Source: Artemia franciscana (taxonomy: Eukaryota > Arthropoda > Branchiopoda > Anostraca > Artemiidae). Taken from it: a stretch of DNA of 64,000 nucleotides. Position numbers and translations under genes: made by a program. The notes beneath the pieces were generated by a model that saw nothing but the letters and a program-made list of their open reading frames with translations, was not told the DNA's origin and made no database searches. Below, in pieces: positions 31,531-45,263 of the stretch (positions within the stretch are counted from its first letter, which is position 1; each line of letters starts with the position of its first letter). Where the stretch lies: NCBI RefSeq assembly GCF_032884065.1, contig NC_088867.1:23727018-23791017 (forward strand), given 5' to 3'.

Positions 31531-32221
31531 GTATGATTGGAAAGAGCTCTAAAACAGATTTCAGTTTATTTCTAAGAGATCGGTATCGTCGAGGTTTTAA
31601 ATTATTTTGGGAGAAAGATCAAATCTATGCTTTAACTGTTGGAATAACAAGCGAATTTGGCTTGTAATTCTTCGTCGTGAAGACAATGACTACTATGATT
31701 ATCATCAATCGTCAATCATTTTAGACGTCAATCGTCAATCAGGCCCAAGAAGTATATAAACCTACTATTTTTTATTTGACTTTTACAGAAAGTGATTTTC
31801 CTTTGAAAACACTGTATGTGATATCGCTTCAAATAAGCAAATTGAAACAGATGAATTTTACAATATGAATGAAAATGGTATCGTTGGTTTCACAAAGAGA
31901 TACAATAAGAGTGAAGTTACATTGTACTGTAGAAAAATGTGACCCTGACTTTGCGCATCAAGATCAATATACCATGACTTCAGATGATCTGCCGCCATTA
32001 GTTGTTCTTTACAGCTAATTATGCGTAAAAGAAGAAATCTAAAGAAGAGAAAAAAGTCATTATATATATATATATACATTTTTTATTAATAAACAAATTT
32101 ACAAACAGTTTTAGAACATTTTATTCATAGGGCACTGAAACCAATATTATAAAGGTAAAAAAGTATATTTTCCACTAGGAAATCATTCAGGCGAAAATTG
32201 TTTACGTAAATGTTCTGAAAT

Positions 32222-32533
32222 TCATTGAAAAAAATAGCCACGACATTGGAAAACGAAATATAGCAGTACATGAAAACCACCGCTTTTAGTCGTTAAATCC
32301 TGCACTCTCTTCTGGTTTAGAATAATAATTTTCCCACTGATTTCAGTAAAGTTGTTGTTTTGCAGAATATAGAACAAGTATGGTAGGCCAAGAGCATAAA
32401 AAAATTCTATATTCTTTGTTATTCGAAGGATGCATAGCCAATGACCTGTCTTTACTGTCGATGGACTTCTATTAACAATGCGAATGGTATTGTTAACAGT
32501 TTGGATTTTTTCAAGTAACCCGATGGTATACAA
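32222..32533 (-). pseudogene. Polinton/Maverick cysteine protease relic
   Basis: About 100 residues with the layout of the adenain-like maturation protease of Polinton/Maverick elements and adintoviruses: a GHW block carrying the catalytic His, an FF-x-ALG-LP block about 15 residues on, then a KRVQDLT block and a C-terminal FHVLLYF segment. The expected Asp after FF is Tyr, and the expected catalytic Cys before the FHVLLYF segment is Gly, so the copy cannot be an active protease. The family call rests on motif order and spacing; it is a fixed, inactive genomic relic. Confidence 0.6.
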
Positions 32534-32624
32534 TTGGATTTGTGTTAGGACATGTGTCGATCCATATTAATTACGGTGATTATTTGATTTGTATTCAAGA
32601 TGCGAGGTCTAGTAGAACACTGCT

Positions 32625-33316
32625 TTAGGGAGTGATTTCCCAGTAAGTTTGAAATTGATTTAATGAGACTAATGCAAAACTCTCAGCTAATTGCTCGGCA
32701 AATATGGACTCTAAACGTACACTCCCCGTTCGTACAATATTCACATCTTGACTGCCAGATAAGTACAATACAATGATACCATGAGTTTTAGCAAACATCA
32801 TATCGGTTATTCCATTTTCAAATAGCAGTGAATCTTGATCTAGGGATTGCATTGTCAACTCATACAGTGTCCTATAGGATTTATCTTAGGATAAATTATA
32901 GAGTGGAATTCTATTTACTTTGCACACAAGAGGTGAAAGCCCAAACATTTCAAATGTGTTTGGGCAACTTGTCAACGATCCTGTAGCACTAGCACGTTTT
33001 TTTAAATAGCAATACCAGTTTTGAAGGAGTTTCACCATTGATAAATGAGGATTCGATGAAGGTGCGTGGGCCCATGGCAATATGTACGCTGACTGGTTAT
33101 TGTATGAGGAACAAGTAGTTTGATATTATTTCCACCAGCTCTCAGTTTTTCCGCTGCCAAAGCAACAGAACTCATAACCTGTTGTTTTCGTACATGAGAT
33201 ATTGCCTAGATGAGAGAGACTGTTGCATCGGGTGATGTAAGATGTTCCTTTCGTAAAATGAATTGGAAGGACCCAGCGTTAATTTTATGTCCATCCTGAT
33301 ATTCATTGGTAGCCAT
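32625..33316 (-). pseudogene. Polinton-like minor capsid (penton-type) protein relic
   Basis: A series of open segments on the minus strand from an ATG at 33314-33316, broken by a stop near 33210 and at least one further stop near 32885. The C-terminal part (32625-32858), with FENGIT, a short hydrophobic block and RTGSVRLE about 20 residues on, resembles the end of the proteins annotated as F54H12.2-like, which are thought to be Polinton minor capsid proteins. The N-terminal half is not recognised. It is followed by the protease relic, as expected for a Polinton gene cluster. Confidence 0.5.
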
Positions 33317-33559
33317 TGGAATTTATTAAACATCTCGTCCCTTTATTTTCCCAGCTAAATGTAATTCACTAGTTACCGCTTCTTTGAGTGCATCTAAGGT
33401 GTCAGTGTCTGTCTTATATTCCTATCCATTGGCTGAACCCCTCAGCCCCTTATCTTGAACTGCATGTAGCTAGTATAGTTTGAGCGACTGCTGCTAGTGA
33501 TCACCAATGTTCTATTTATATAGGCGCTGATTTGTCGAAACAAATTATGCAATACACAA

Positions 33560-33790
33560 TTTTCATTTGATATTCCATCAGTAAAACTTGGAATTTTTTC
33601 CGGTAAAAATTGGAATTTTGCATCCGGTACAATATACTTTTAGCAAAGGGTAGTGCAGAGCATTACAGCTTAGCAAACCAACTGCCAACACCACAGCCCG
33701 ACATTGAAGAAAAACTTTTGTAATAGTCTATTCCATGGCTCATTTGCCTTGGACCAAGAGTAGCAAAATATCAATCAAAATTAGGACAAA
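33560..33790 (-). pseudogene. Small glycine-rich Polinton-like protein relic
   Basis: Contains GCGVGSWF near 33680-33705 followed by a hydrophobic SALPFAKS, with a stop between. A G-x-G-I-G-S-F-F-type motif plus a helical hydrophobic stretch is typical of a small membrane-active protein in Polinton-type clusters. A similar motif is at 46697-46722 beside the second cluster. Short and degraded, so the call is tentative. Confidence 0.35.
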
Positions 33791-33799
33791 CGAAGGCCA

Positions 33800-34369
33800 T
33801 TTTTATATTAGAAATCTTGCTATTAAACGGGTCGAAAATGACATGTCATCATGGCAAACCTTTTGTTGTTGCTAAAGAATAACAAAATTCAGTTCTTAGT
33901 GTTAACTGACAGAGTTCTAAATAGTATAATAATTAGAACTAAATACTAAAATAATTAGACTGTAATTAGTCAATTAAAAAGTTGAAAAGATTATAACTGG
34001 TTCAACTAAACTTTGAACAAATACAAGTCAGAAAAAGAATTAAAAGGGGCATTAAAACAGTGGATGGGGGGGGAAATAAGTGAATAAAAACAAAAAACTA
34101 TATATAGTTATAAAAACAAAGTAAAAGGGACAGTAAAAAAGTGTCAATAATTTAAGTGTATAAAGTCAATAAAAGAGCTAAAGAGATAAAAACCGGTCAA
34201 AAAAACAGGGACAAAAATAAGTGAATAAACACAAAAAAGAGAGCAAAATATAAAATATAAAAGAATAAAAAGGGGAACTAAAAAACAGAGGGAGGGGGAA
34301 ACAAGCAATTAAGTGCAACAATCTGGGCAGCACCATCAGCCTATAAATAAAGAGAGAAAAATGGAAGTA
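33800..34369. other. Region without a gene
   Basis: A/G-rich low-complexity sequence with repeated AATAAGTGAATAAAAAC and GTCAATAAAAG words. No coding sequence was recognised. Confidence 0.45.
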
Positions 34370-35770
34370 ATTAGTGGGATGTTCTATTCATTTTTCTGTG
34401 ATGAAGGGGACATAAGTTTTTTCATATCTGGAAGTAACGCAGCAAATAGGGGACAAACTAGTGGTGAGCTCAGAAACAGCTCGAGGCGGCCGTGGTCTGT
34501 ATGGGGACTGACGTTTAGGGAGAATACTCGCCATCCGAGGGCTGTTATTACATTTTTTTTTGCAAACGGAAGCACAACGAAACCCTCCTTCGCTTTAAGG
34601 GTTTCTTGGGAGCAGAAGGTATGTCACTTTGCCTTCTTTGAAAATTATTTACAAGGCTCTTTTTTGGATTGGTTCAATTTTTTCCGATTCTTCGCGAAAG
34701 AAACCAGGATACAAAACGGGACAAACATATCCGAGGTGATGGCGGACAAAAGACGTGTAAATCCTAAAGGAGTGATAAGGGGGGATGCTAAATTTATTTA
34801 GGATTTAAGGAGGGGAATAGACATATTAGATCTATGGACGATGTCTTTAACGTGGATATCCCACTTTAAAAATTAACAGAAATTCTAAGAGGGATCGGAT
34901 TAAGAAAACAGGACGAGGATTTGAGGAAAGAAATCTCCATTATCATGGACTTATGGGGCTTACCGTCATAGCTAAGTCCAAGGTCTTATCTCCAATTTCA
35001 TTAAGGATACTCATAGGGTCACTTATTAAATTTCTGAAGCAATTTTCAGCAACCGTTTGGTCATCAACAAATTTTCCGTCGGTCAGAAAATTTCTTCGCG
35101 GTGCTGCAAATCATGACTGAAAAAAGGAGGGGACCTAGGAGAGTACCTTGGGATATACAATTGTGGACAGAGAGAGGATTTGAATAATGATTCTGGTGTT
35201 TGACAACCTCCGATATATTTATTAAAAAGGAGGCAACCAATTTTACCAGTAAGGGATCAATAATGACCTCGATGATAAGTTTCACAATGAAAATATTGTG
35301 GATAACTTGGTCAAATGCTTTATGAAGATCAATGGAAATTAAAGTTAGCAAGGAATCAGGCTTTTCGGGAATTTTCTTGATGTGGTCAGTAAGAAAAACG
35401 AGTTAGTAGGAAATAAAAGTGGATTTTAGGCCCCCGAATTACCTCAGGTCAGTAAGAGGTAGGACTTTTTTGTTTAGCCAATCTACAAGGAGTCCTTCAT
35501 AAAGCTTCGAGAAAATAGGAGTAAGGGTAATAGGAGGACCGCCTTCAGAACCAGGTTTTCCGTTTTTTTAAAGTGATTATGAAACCCTGTTTCCGAATTT
35601 TTGAAATTCACCTAGACTAAGTAGTCTTGTTAAACAAGAAAGACAAGGGCTTAGAAAGGAAGTCACAGAAGGCTCTAATAAGAGGAAGAAATCTAGTTGC
35701 ATTTTTAAGTAACCAAAAATTGAAGGGCAACTAGGTCTTCTCCCCATCCCTTTGTGTATCAAAATCGTCC
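34370..35770 (-). pseudogene. Decayed LINE reverse transcriptase, minus
   Basis: In minus order: a palm entry block ITLTPIFSKLYEGLL (about 35490-35535), motif A as DLHKAFDQVIH (about 35300-35335), motif B as QGTLLGPLLF (about 35120-35150), motif C as KFVDDQT with the catalytic Asp pair (about 35055-35080), and C-terminal blocks IEPIQKRAL (about 34670) and YVPFITEK (about 34390). Frames change several times and stops are common, so it is dead although all RT core motifs remain. It is related to the LINE at 294-2240. A plus-strand frame at 34313-34801 is only its shadow. Confidence 0.85.
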
Positions 35771-35888
35771 GGTCAAAACAAGGAGAAAATCATTTAGCAA
35801 AAAAAAATTAATATGCAAATTTCGTTTTATTTATTCATGTGCGGTGAGCCAAATCAAAACATGCATTAATTCAAAAACCTTCAGAAAT

Positions 35889-36185
35889 CAAATAAAGAAA
35901 AAACAAGTTTTTTAACTGCAAGTAAAGAGCGACATTAAAACTTAAAACGAACATAAATTATTCCGAATATGAAAAAGATTGTACCCTCCTCAACGCCTCG
36001 CTCTTTGCGCTAAAGTCTTATAATTGTTTTAAAAAGTAGAGTTGTGACAAAGAGTCAAACTTTAGCGTAAAGAGCGGGACGTTGAGGAGGAGACAACCCC
36101 TTTCATATTCGGAATAATCTGTGTTCGTTTTAAGTTTTAATGTCCCTGCTTACTTGCAGTTAAAAAAACTTCTTTTTTTATTTAA
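35889..36185. repeat. Foldback (MITE-like) element
   Basis: Arm 35889-36013 pairs with arm 36053-36185 around a loop of about 40 bases. Conserved words are AACAAGTTTTTTAACTGCAAGTA, ATTATTCCGAATATGAAA, CCTCCTCAACG and CTCTTTGCGCTAAAG. Related copies are at 41771-42096 and, halved, at 24225-24365. No coding capacity. Confidence 0.85.
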
Positions 36186-36647
36186 TTTCATTTAATATTA
36201 TACCGTAAAAATTAGGAACGCATCTTGAGTGTAGCTTTAAAAAAGTCCATAATATTTTTTGGGGTGTCTGGGGGGTTCTTCTATTACAAAAAGCTTGGTG
36301 AAACTGTGTATAGGAAACTATTACTAAACTTTAAGCAAAAATATTCAGCTACCAGTGTGGTATAGTCGTATCCAGGGAAGTCCCGGTTTGATACCCCTAC
36401 CTCTCCAAATTTCCATTCAGCTGATTCAAGAGTAACAAAAATGCATTAATTTCTTTTTTACTCAGAGCAACCTTGATAATCACTTAAATGTTTTTGTACT
36501 CCTACCTCCCCCCGGAAAAAATACAGAATATGGCCATGGAGGGATACATACACGTAATAAATGCGTCTGGATAAAAATCTAGCCGGCTTCTAGGTCTAGG
36601 CTACTAGTAGCACCGTCCAGACACTAAAAGATTTTATCTTGTTTCAG
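36186..36647 (+). other. Intron 5' of the glycosyltransferase exon
   Basis: Non-coding. It ends in a good splice acceptor, a pyrimidine-rich run and TTTCAG at 36642-36647. Confidence 0.6.
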
Positions 36648-37599
36648 GTTGTTTTAGCAATTTCAATTACAGAAGTTTTTGCTACTGCTTATGGCTACAC
36701 AAATTTTTATGACAGTGATAAGAAGGATATTGCAATATTATTCAGGTTAGTTGACGATGAGCGACAATACTTCACTGCAATAGGAAATCTGACTTGTTTT
36801 ATCGAAGGAACAAAACTTAACGAAAGTAATGTGAACTGTGTCTGTAAAAATGACTACAAAGGAAATGATTGTGGCATTCCCTCCTCTGTTTTCGATACAA
36901 TAAACAACTTTTATAAGCCTATAAATTTAACGAGAAGAATAAGGCCAAGGAGAATTATTAATGCCTTAAATTTCAATCATGAAACCGATCTTTTAGAGTC
37001 AAGACTCTGCGATCTTGAAGATGTTGTGGATATTTTTGTGATATGTGAGTCAAATTTTACAGCATATGGTGATCCTAAGCGCTTATTACTCAAAGAAGCT
37101 TTAAACAGTAATCGCGTTATAGAAAGGCATTCAAAGAAAATTATGCATATTTTACTGGATAAAATGCCGAGTACTGACAGTGGTTGGATAATTAATAGGT
37201 ACTTTCGTGTCTATATGGGGCATAAAAGTATCCCGTATATAATGAACAAAAGAGACGATGATCTTGTTATACTTAATGATGCTGATGAAATCCCAACGCG
37301 TGAAGTTCTACTTTTTCTGAAGCTGTATAAAGGGTATCCTACACCAGTGAAATTAGGTATGAAATTGTCAATATTTGGATTCTTCTGGAGGAAGAAACAA
37401 GACGTTGTCTCTAGTAATCAACCTGAGTTAACATCCATGGGTAGTGTAACTACAGTGAAAATGTTGAATGATGTTTTTAATGGGGACATTTTCATGATGC
37501 GTTATATTAGAAATAGTCCTTCTGAAATGCCACAGATTTTAAAGGCAATCAGCCAATATAGAAAGAAAGTCGGGGAACCCGTTGGCTGGTGGAATATAG
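36648..37599 (+). CDS. MGAT3-like GlcNAc-transferase (GT17), internal exon
   Basis: Codes for most of a Golgi beta-1,4-mannosyl-glycoprotein beta-1,4-N-acetylglucosaminyltransferase (GT17 family), which adds the bisecting GlcNAc to N-glycans. The 317 codons hold an EGF-like stretch (Cys50, 64, 66, 75, ending CGIP), then the catalytic domain with RRIINALNFNHETDLLESR (102-119), CESNFTAYGDP (133-143), NDADEIP (210-216; the acidic cluster is likely nucleotide/metal binding) and GFFW. The exon starts in frame after TTTCAG (no ATG exists here) and ends at 37599 before GT, in phase 1. It therefore lacks the N-terminal cytosolic tail and membrane anchor, which must come from an upstream exon not identified. 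The last exon is at 43887. Confidence 0.9.
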
Positions 37600-38252
37600 G
37601 TATTCCTTTTTGTTGTAAAATTTTCCAACAATTTTGAATTGCTTCAGCTCATTGTATTGTTTACTGTCACCCAGAAGGCAAAAAAATGGTTTTGCATGAC
37701 AAGCATTGATTTTTAAAACTATTTCAAACAAAGATAGCCTTTTCGTCATCGTGACCCCTAAAAATTTAAAAAAAAGCTGCTCCCTTCATGACAAAGTTGT
37801 AATAATTAATAATTTGAGCATAATAATGGTTTATCAGTAAAGCCCAATTCCTTTATTTGTTATTGTTTGATAAATTCAAATTGATTTTCCCTAGTTTTAT
37901 TTTTCTACATCAAGTATCTATATTTACATTTATTCGAAACCTATTGGGTAAAAATGAAACACTCTTTCAAACATAATTGTTTAATATGCAGAAGCACGAT
38001 TTCCAGCCCCCCCCCCCTTCAGGGTCGTCAACTTAAGATTGGAGAACAATAATTCATATTATTTGAAGCTATGTTAACATAATATATTCCTTAAATAACA
38101 AAAATTATATACAAATTGATTTGTATCTCAAAATTTCGGTTTTGTCGTAAATGATGCATCGGATTTTGTTTTCAGTTTTTCGGTTTGAAAATTTTAAAGA
38201 TCCGAAAAGCTATTGCTCACCGAAAAATATACATTGGTTGATTGATTATAAT

Positions 38253-38415
<163 letters not shown>

Positions 38416-38777
38416 CCTTATCACTAATTGTGGCCCTGTTCTTATCTTTAACTGGGACAAGTCCGGCTTAACTATTCCCTCTCAATTTTCTGACTTCCCA
38501 GTACAATATTGTACTGTTATGCCGTCTAGCTGTATCTTCCAGATCCTCGGCACTTTTATCCATGGCCTCCAATTCATACTTTCTTAGTTTAAATTGCAAC
38601 CAGGACTTCAATTGAGTCCTGGTTGAACTTTCTTGAAGTAAGGATGCTAGGGCTGTTTTAAAAAGTTTTTAAAAACATTATTAGTTTTAATTTTTATTAA
38701 TCACTAATTTAAGAAAACAGTCTTCCTTTTTTTTTTTTTTTGTGTTTGTGCTGTTGCATTGGTGATTTCTCTTTTCA

Positions 38778-38779
<2 letters not shown>

Positions 38780-38828
<49 letters not shown>
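38780..38828. repeat. TA microsatellite
   Basis: Ends at the A that precedes the Helitron TC at 38829. Confidence 0.9.
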
Positions 38829-40526
<1,698 letters not shown>

Positions 40527-41039
40527 AGCAGAGTGGTTCTTGTTAACTTAAAAAGTCGTTGTACTAGGTGAATCAAGCTCGCAAAATTGCATGTTACATT
40601 CAAAAATAGCGCCAGATTTTTTTTCAAGCTCTTAATTTCAATCTTTCAAACTTTCAAACAGTTAAACGGCTTTTTGAAACAATTATCAGAAAATCTCAAG
40701 AAAAATGACATTCCCAAGACTACGAATATTTTCAATTTTTTACTTCTAGTCCATTTTCATAAATAAAATGAGTTTCAATCAATCTATCAACTTAAAAAAC
40801 CATTGTCCTAATGCTTAAAGATCGTTAGAACATTGACTACTTCAAACGTCATTTTTTTAAGTAATAACTATCAAAAACTTCGTGCTAATGGACTGTGTGT
40901 AAGGCCACAGGAGCTAACAGCAGCAAAAACTCTGAAAAGAAAGTTTTGATAATAATTGATCAAACAGTTCGTGGCAACGAATTCTAAAAAAATGCCTGAT
41001 TCTAAAAAAAAGGAAGAATCGCCCCCTAAAGTGATGGAT

Positions 41040-41770
41040 CGTTAATGAAAATCACACCATTAAATTCAGCGTATCAAAGAACCAGAAGAGAGATATTTTT
41101 TGCTAGAAAAAAGATCACAGATGCGTCTTTATTTTTTTTTTTTTCCAGGGGTGATCATCGACCCAGTGGTCTTAGAATATCGGGAGAGGACTAATTAAAA
41201 CGGAAATTGATAGTTCTAGAACCCTTTTTAAGGGACCAAAAAGATTGGAGGGTAACCCGGCCCCTTTTCCACCAAGATTTTTCGACCAAAATTTTGAGAT
41301 AGCCATTTTGTTCATCATATTTGAAACGCCTACTAGTTATATCTTTGGATATAGCATACGCCCCCCCCCACAGCCCCAGTGGAAAGGTCTTAAGTTATAA
41401 AATTTGCCCATTGTTTACGCATAGTACTTGTTATTAGAATGAATGTATACATTTTCGGGTAGGGGAGCGGCGAATTTTCTGCTAGGGGTTTTCCCACGGA
41501 TGAATTTTCGTTAGGGAGGGGAGTTTTCGGGAGGTGAACCTGTCAGGGAAAATTAGACACTGAGAGAACTTGCATGAATTCCTATAGAAAATCCTTTTAA
41601 TATGTCTTGTTTTCTCTTTTCCGACTCCATTTTACGCGTGGAGCTGTTAAGGGTAATTGTCCTGGGTAAACTTTCATGGGATTGGGTTGTCTAGAGGATA
41701 TTTTTATGGGGAGGTTATTTTTACATGGAGATGGGTTCATTCTTTCTAGTATTATTTAAAAACGATCAGA
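41040..41770 (+). repeat. Dispersed repeat, copy II
   Basis: Diverged copy of 22930-24224, in the same orientation, leading into a foldback element in the same relative position. A further partial copy is at 42175-42500 (GAGGTGTCGAGCTCC, CCAGGGGTGATC). Confidence 0.65.
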
Positions 41771-42096
41771 AATTAAATAAAAAAAACACGTTTTTTCAAC
41801 CGAAAATAAGGAGTAACATTAAAACTTAAAATGAATGAAGAGAGTTGCCTTCTCCTCAACACCTTGCTCTTTACGCTAAGGTTTGAATTTTGTCCCAATT
41901 CTATAAGAACGACTCCTGAAACACAAGTGTTGTAGAACAATAAAAAGCTTCTTTGAAAGTACTAAAAAACCTTAGCGCAAAGAGTGAGGTGTTGAGGAGG
42001 AGGCAAGCCTCTTCATATACGGAATGATTTCTGTTTGTTTTAAATTCACATGTAGTTCCTTGCTTTCAGTTGAAAAAACTTTTTTTCTTATTTAAT
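41771..42096. repeat. Foldback (MITE-like) element
   Basis: Inverted arms start ATTAAATAAAAAAAAC and end GTTGAAAAAACTTTTTTTC; each arm carries CTCCTCAACACC/GGTGTTGAGGAGG and CTCTTTACGCTAAGG/CCTTAGCGCAAAGAG. Same family as 35889-36185. Confidence 0.8.
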
Positions 42097-42500
42097 ACAT
42101 CAAAAGAATCGGCTTTTTATACTGACTTCAAATATATAAAATTCGTTATGTCTAAAGTTACTTATCAATAGCTACTAGTCTGAGAAAATTTTGACTTATT
42201 TTCGAAAAAGGGGGAAAAAATTCCTAAAATGGCAGGCGAACTTGATGATCATCATACCATCAGGTTTGCTATTTAAGAGAGCTGTATTGTAGAGGTGTCG
42301 AGCTCCTATCTACAAAAATGTAGAATTTAGGATTTTCTCCGAGAAGAGTGTTTTTTTTTCCAGGGGTGATCTTATCGAATCAATGGTTCCGGGAAACTGG
42401 AGAGGGCTCATTCAAACATAAATTAAAAGTTCTAGAGCCCTTTTAAGTAGCCAAAGAGACTGTGGCACGGGAAAGTGGCATTTTCTCCCATTTTATGGCA

Positions 42501-43320
42501 AAAAATTGAGTGGTGTAGAACTTGAAAATTCTGAGATAACCAATCAATTTCAAATTATTGACGACATAAATATTAAGCTACCCAGCTTCAGATGCAGTAA
42601 TGTCAGGTGGCGGTGCACTCATTCCTAAAGGATCAAGCAATCCTACAAAATAAAGGGTTAATACAGATATTTCTTTTAAAGCTTCATTTAATTAAGTTGA
42701 TTCACTTGGTATTACATAAATTAGGTACAAGTATGTATAACTACGCATCAGCTATCATGAAACAGGACCCCTGTGTCAATTTTTAAACAGGAGGAGGGGG
42801 AGTTAAGCCTGATGTCTCAAAAAGTCCATTAACATGCCTGAGTTTTCTAACTTTCAACGAGCCTTTAGATAAATAAAGAAGTGTAAGAATCTGGAATATT
42901 TTTCTCAGACGATGGATAGTATTATTTAGGGTTATTTTTGTATTTAGTGTCCGTATTATTCCACTGCGGATTTCATGTAAATTGGCTTTTGTTTATTTTT
43001 CATATAGAGATGTGACTAGTGAAGAAAAAGGGGAAAACAATCGAAGCAAAGTACTTGCATGGGTATGCAATTCAAATAAAAGAGTAGAAAGAAGGAGGAG
43101 AAGGGGGCAAAAAGAAGCAGAAGCAACAGGAAAAGAGAGCACAAAGGAAAAATGTATAAAAAAATAACAACAAATTACAATTTATTATTTATCAAGTTTT
43201 ATTTGAATATTCCATATAAATGTATTGAAAACATTCAAAACAGAAATTCTTTATCACACAATAACCGAACCTCTTTAACTCTTGACTGATTTTCAGATAT
43301 CTTAGGCTGTTCATATTCAA
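42501..43320. other. Intronic sequence, no gene
   Basis: Contains a Lys/Arg/Glu-rich frame at 42982-43167 with no recognisable domain, possibly part of the adjoining retroelement. Confidence 0.4.
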
Positions 43321-43379
43321 GGATTGTTCAAATCGACAAATACCCTTTTGCTCTTAGCAAAAAATCAATTAAATCATGA

Positions 43380-43740
43380 AAATTATTTTAGGCGAAGAAG
43401 TATCTTGGTTAGAGACGTTCATGTCAGGAAAATTTTTAGGATAGTCTTTAATATTCGTTTGACTGGCCGCATATCTAACAATAAGCTCTACGAAAAATGG
43501 GGTTCGATAACAATTTCTAGGGTTATAATGAAAGAAAAGTTGAGATGGCTTGGCCAAGTTTTACAGATGAAAGATTGCCAAAGATTATGCTATTTGGCTA
43601 TCCGTCTGAGGCTGAACAAAAAGCAGGTGGTCCTCTGAATAAGGTGAGAAGAGCTCACAAGAAGGATTTAAGGGTGATTGGAACTTCTTGGAAGGGTTTA
43701 AAGAGGAGGACTTTGAAAAGACTGGGATAAAAGAGGAGCT
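43380..43740 (+). pseudogene. LINE C-terminal domain relic
   Basis: RISNNKLYEKWGS, then KEKLRWLGQVLQMKD in one frame and RLPKIMLFGYPS, KAGGP, KKDLRVIGTSWKGLKRRTL in the next. This is a conserved domain found after the reverse transcriptase of many LINEs. One frameshift near 43570-43580 splits it. No RT core is present. Confidence 0.7.
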
Positions 43741-43886
43741 TGAGTAGCTGTTGGCCTCAGGCGACTAGGTGATGTTGTCAGTTGTCAGTACTACTAGGAG
43801 TAGCATGTATGAAAATAGAGGTTCTTACACTAGTGCCTGAAGTTTGTTTGAATGTTTTGTCTAATTAAATTTTTTTGCTCCAACAG

Positions 43887-44176
43887 GAACCATAAAGCAC
43901 CCAGCTGGTTTTCATTGTTCATGGTGTCTTAGGACAGAAAGTATACGTCAGAAGATGTTAGCTGCACATAAGGATGACAAACCTAGATGGGGTGATTTCC
44001 CAAACAAAACAGACTTAAATTACATAATTAATCTGATAAAAACAGGAGAATGGTTCGATGGGACAAAACCTTTAATGAGAAGCTATGAAAAGATCGAGGG
44101 TATTAATTATGCCCCAAGGTACATTCTACAGAACCGAGAAAAATTTCAATATTTACTATATTTAGAAGAAAAATAA
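43887..44176 (+). CDS. MGAT3-like GlcNAc-transferase (GT17), last exon
   Basis: Follows a TTTTTTTGCTCCAACAG acceptor. Joining codon AT-A-G to GA-ACC restores the frame (W-N-I-G-T), giving HPAGFHCSWC, the family's conserved Cys motif, then KPRWGDF, DLNYIINLIKTGEWFDGT and APRYILQNREKF, the usual end of GT17 enzymes. Stop TAA is at 44174-44176. With the previous exon it gives at least 413 residues. The splice is supported by frame and by the family alignment, though not by transcript data. Confidence 0.92.
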
Positions 44177-44371
44177 ATGACGAGATTCTCGTTTATTTTG
44201 TTGGCAGCTAATTTTCTTAGTTTTATTTTTTGGTCATGCGGCTCCAACGCATATAATCCCACTGGCGCAACTAATAACACAGATCAGTAGTCTATATTTG
44301 GATTCAGATGTCTATAATCTCACTTTAAACAAATATCAGGCTTAGCATACACAATTTATATACTGCATGTA

Positions 44372-44377
44372 AATAAA
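44372..44377 (+). promoter_or_regulatory. Poly(A) signal AATAAA
   Basis: AATAAA 196 bases after the glycosyltransferase stop codon. Confidence 0.5.
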
Positions 44378-45263
44378 GGCTCATTCAAAATGAAGCTTTA
44401 CTAACGCCGGGAATTACCAAGCAGTAATTTGAGCCAATCAGAATTTTTCATAAAACTTATCAGCCAACTAAAAAATTCTATGTAAAATCTGAGATGCTTA
44501 ATTTAGAAATAAATAAATATCGGTATTAGCAAAATCTCAATGTGATATGTAAATGGGCCTTAAGCCCGCCTTTCACTGCTTTACTTAATGCTTTTCTATG
44601 GGGCTCTGGTAAATAGTGACGAAGATTGCACTGCCTTTTCATAACAAAAAAGAAATTTAGAAAAAATAGGGAAATTTTTTCTCTAGACAGAGTAATTAGT
44701 AGTATAGTAATTACCGGTTATGGCCTACCTATCTCATCTATTCAATTTACGTCATTTTTAGTTCATTTTACAAATTTTAGCATCAAATATTGCACATTTT
44801 GAACATTTTCCATCCCTAAAATCCATCCCTAAATTAAATAAAACCTTTAAAATCCTACCTTTACCTAATTTTTAAATTTCTTTTCAAGATCAGCTGCTTC
44901 AGAATCAAAACGCTTGGGTGCAAATAGATCGATCATTTCACTTTTAAAATCAATAATGATAATGATTCTCTTTACATATTTAGTTGTAGCACATTTCTTT
45001 GTTTTAATCATGTATTCCATTCCAAGTCTAAATCTTCTTTCCTAATAGTTCGATTATATTTATTTTTCAGTTTTCATTTTGCTTAAAAATCTCCATTTAT
45101 TAGTAAATAATTTTATTAAATAAATTTTCAAATCGAAAATAATTTATATATTATCATATAATTTACCATCAATAACTACCATAATTGCTTTTATTTCGGA
45201 AAATATAATGCAGTAAACGTTATGATGGATTAGTAGGTTTTTGATCTAATAAAAATTTAGTTT
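44378..45263. other. Region without a gene
   Basis: AT-rich; nothing recognised. Possible tail of the capsid-like relic that follows on the minus strand. Confidence 0.45.

Noticed and set aside
34313-34801. 162-codon plus-strand frame
   Set aside because: It overlaps the C-terminal part of the minus-strand LINE, whose blocks are recognisable; the plus frame has no domain.
36343-36410. tRNA-like box A and box B words
   Set aside because: Boxes are only about 31 bases apart and no acceptor stem can be formed.
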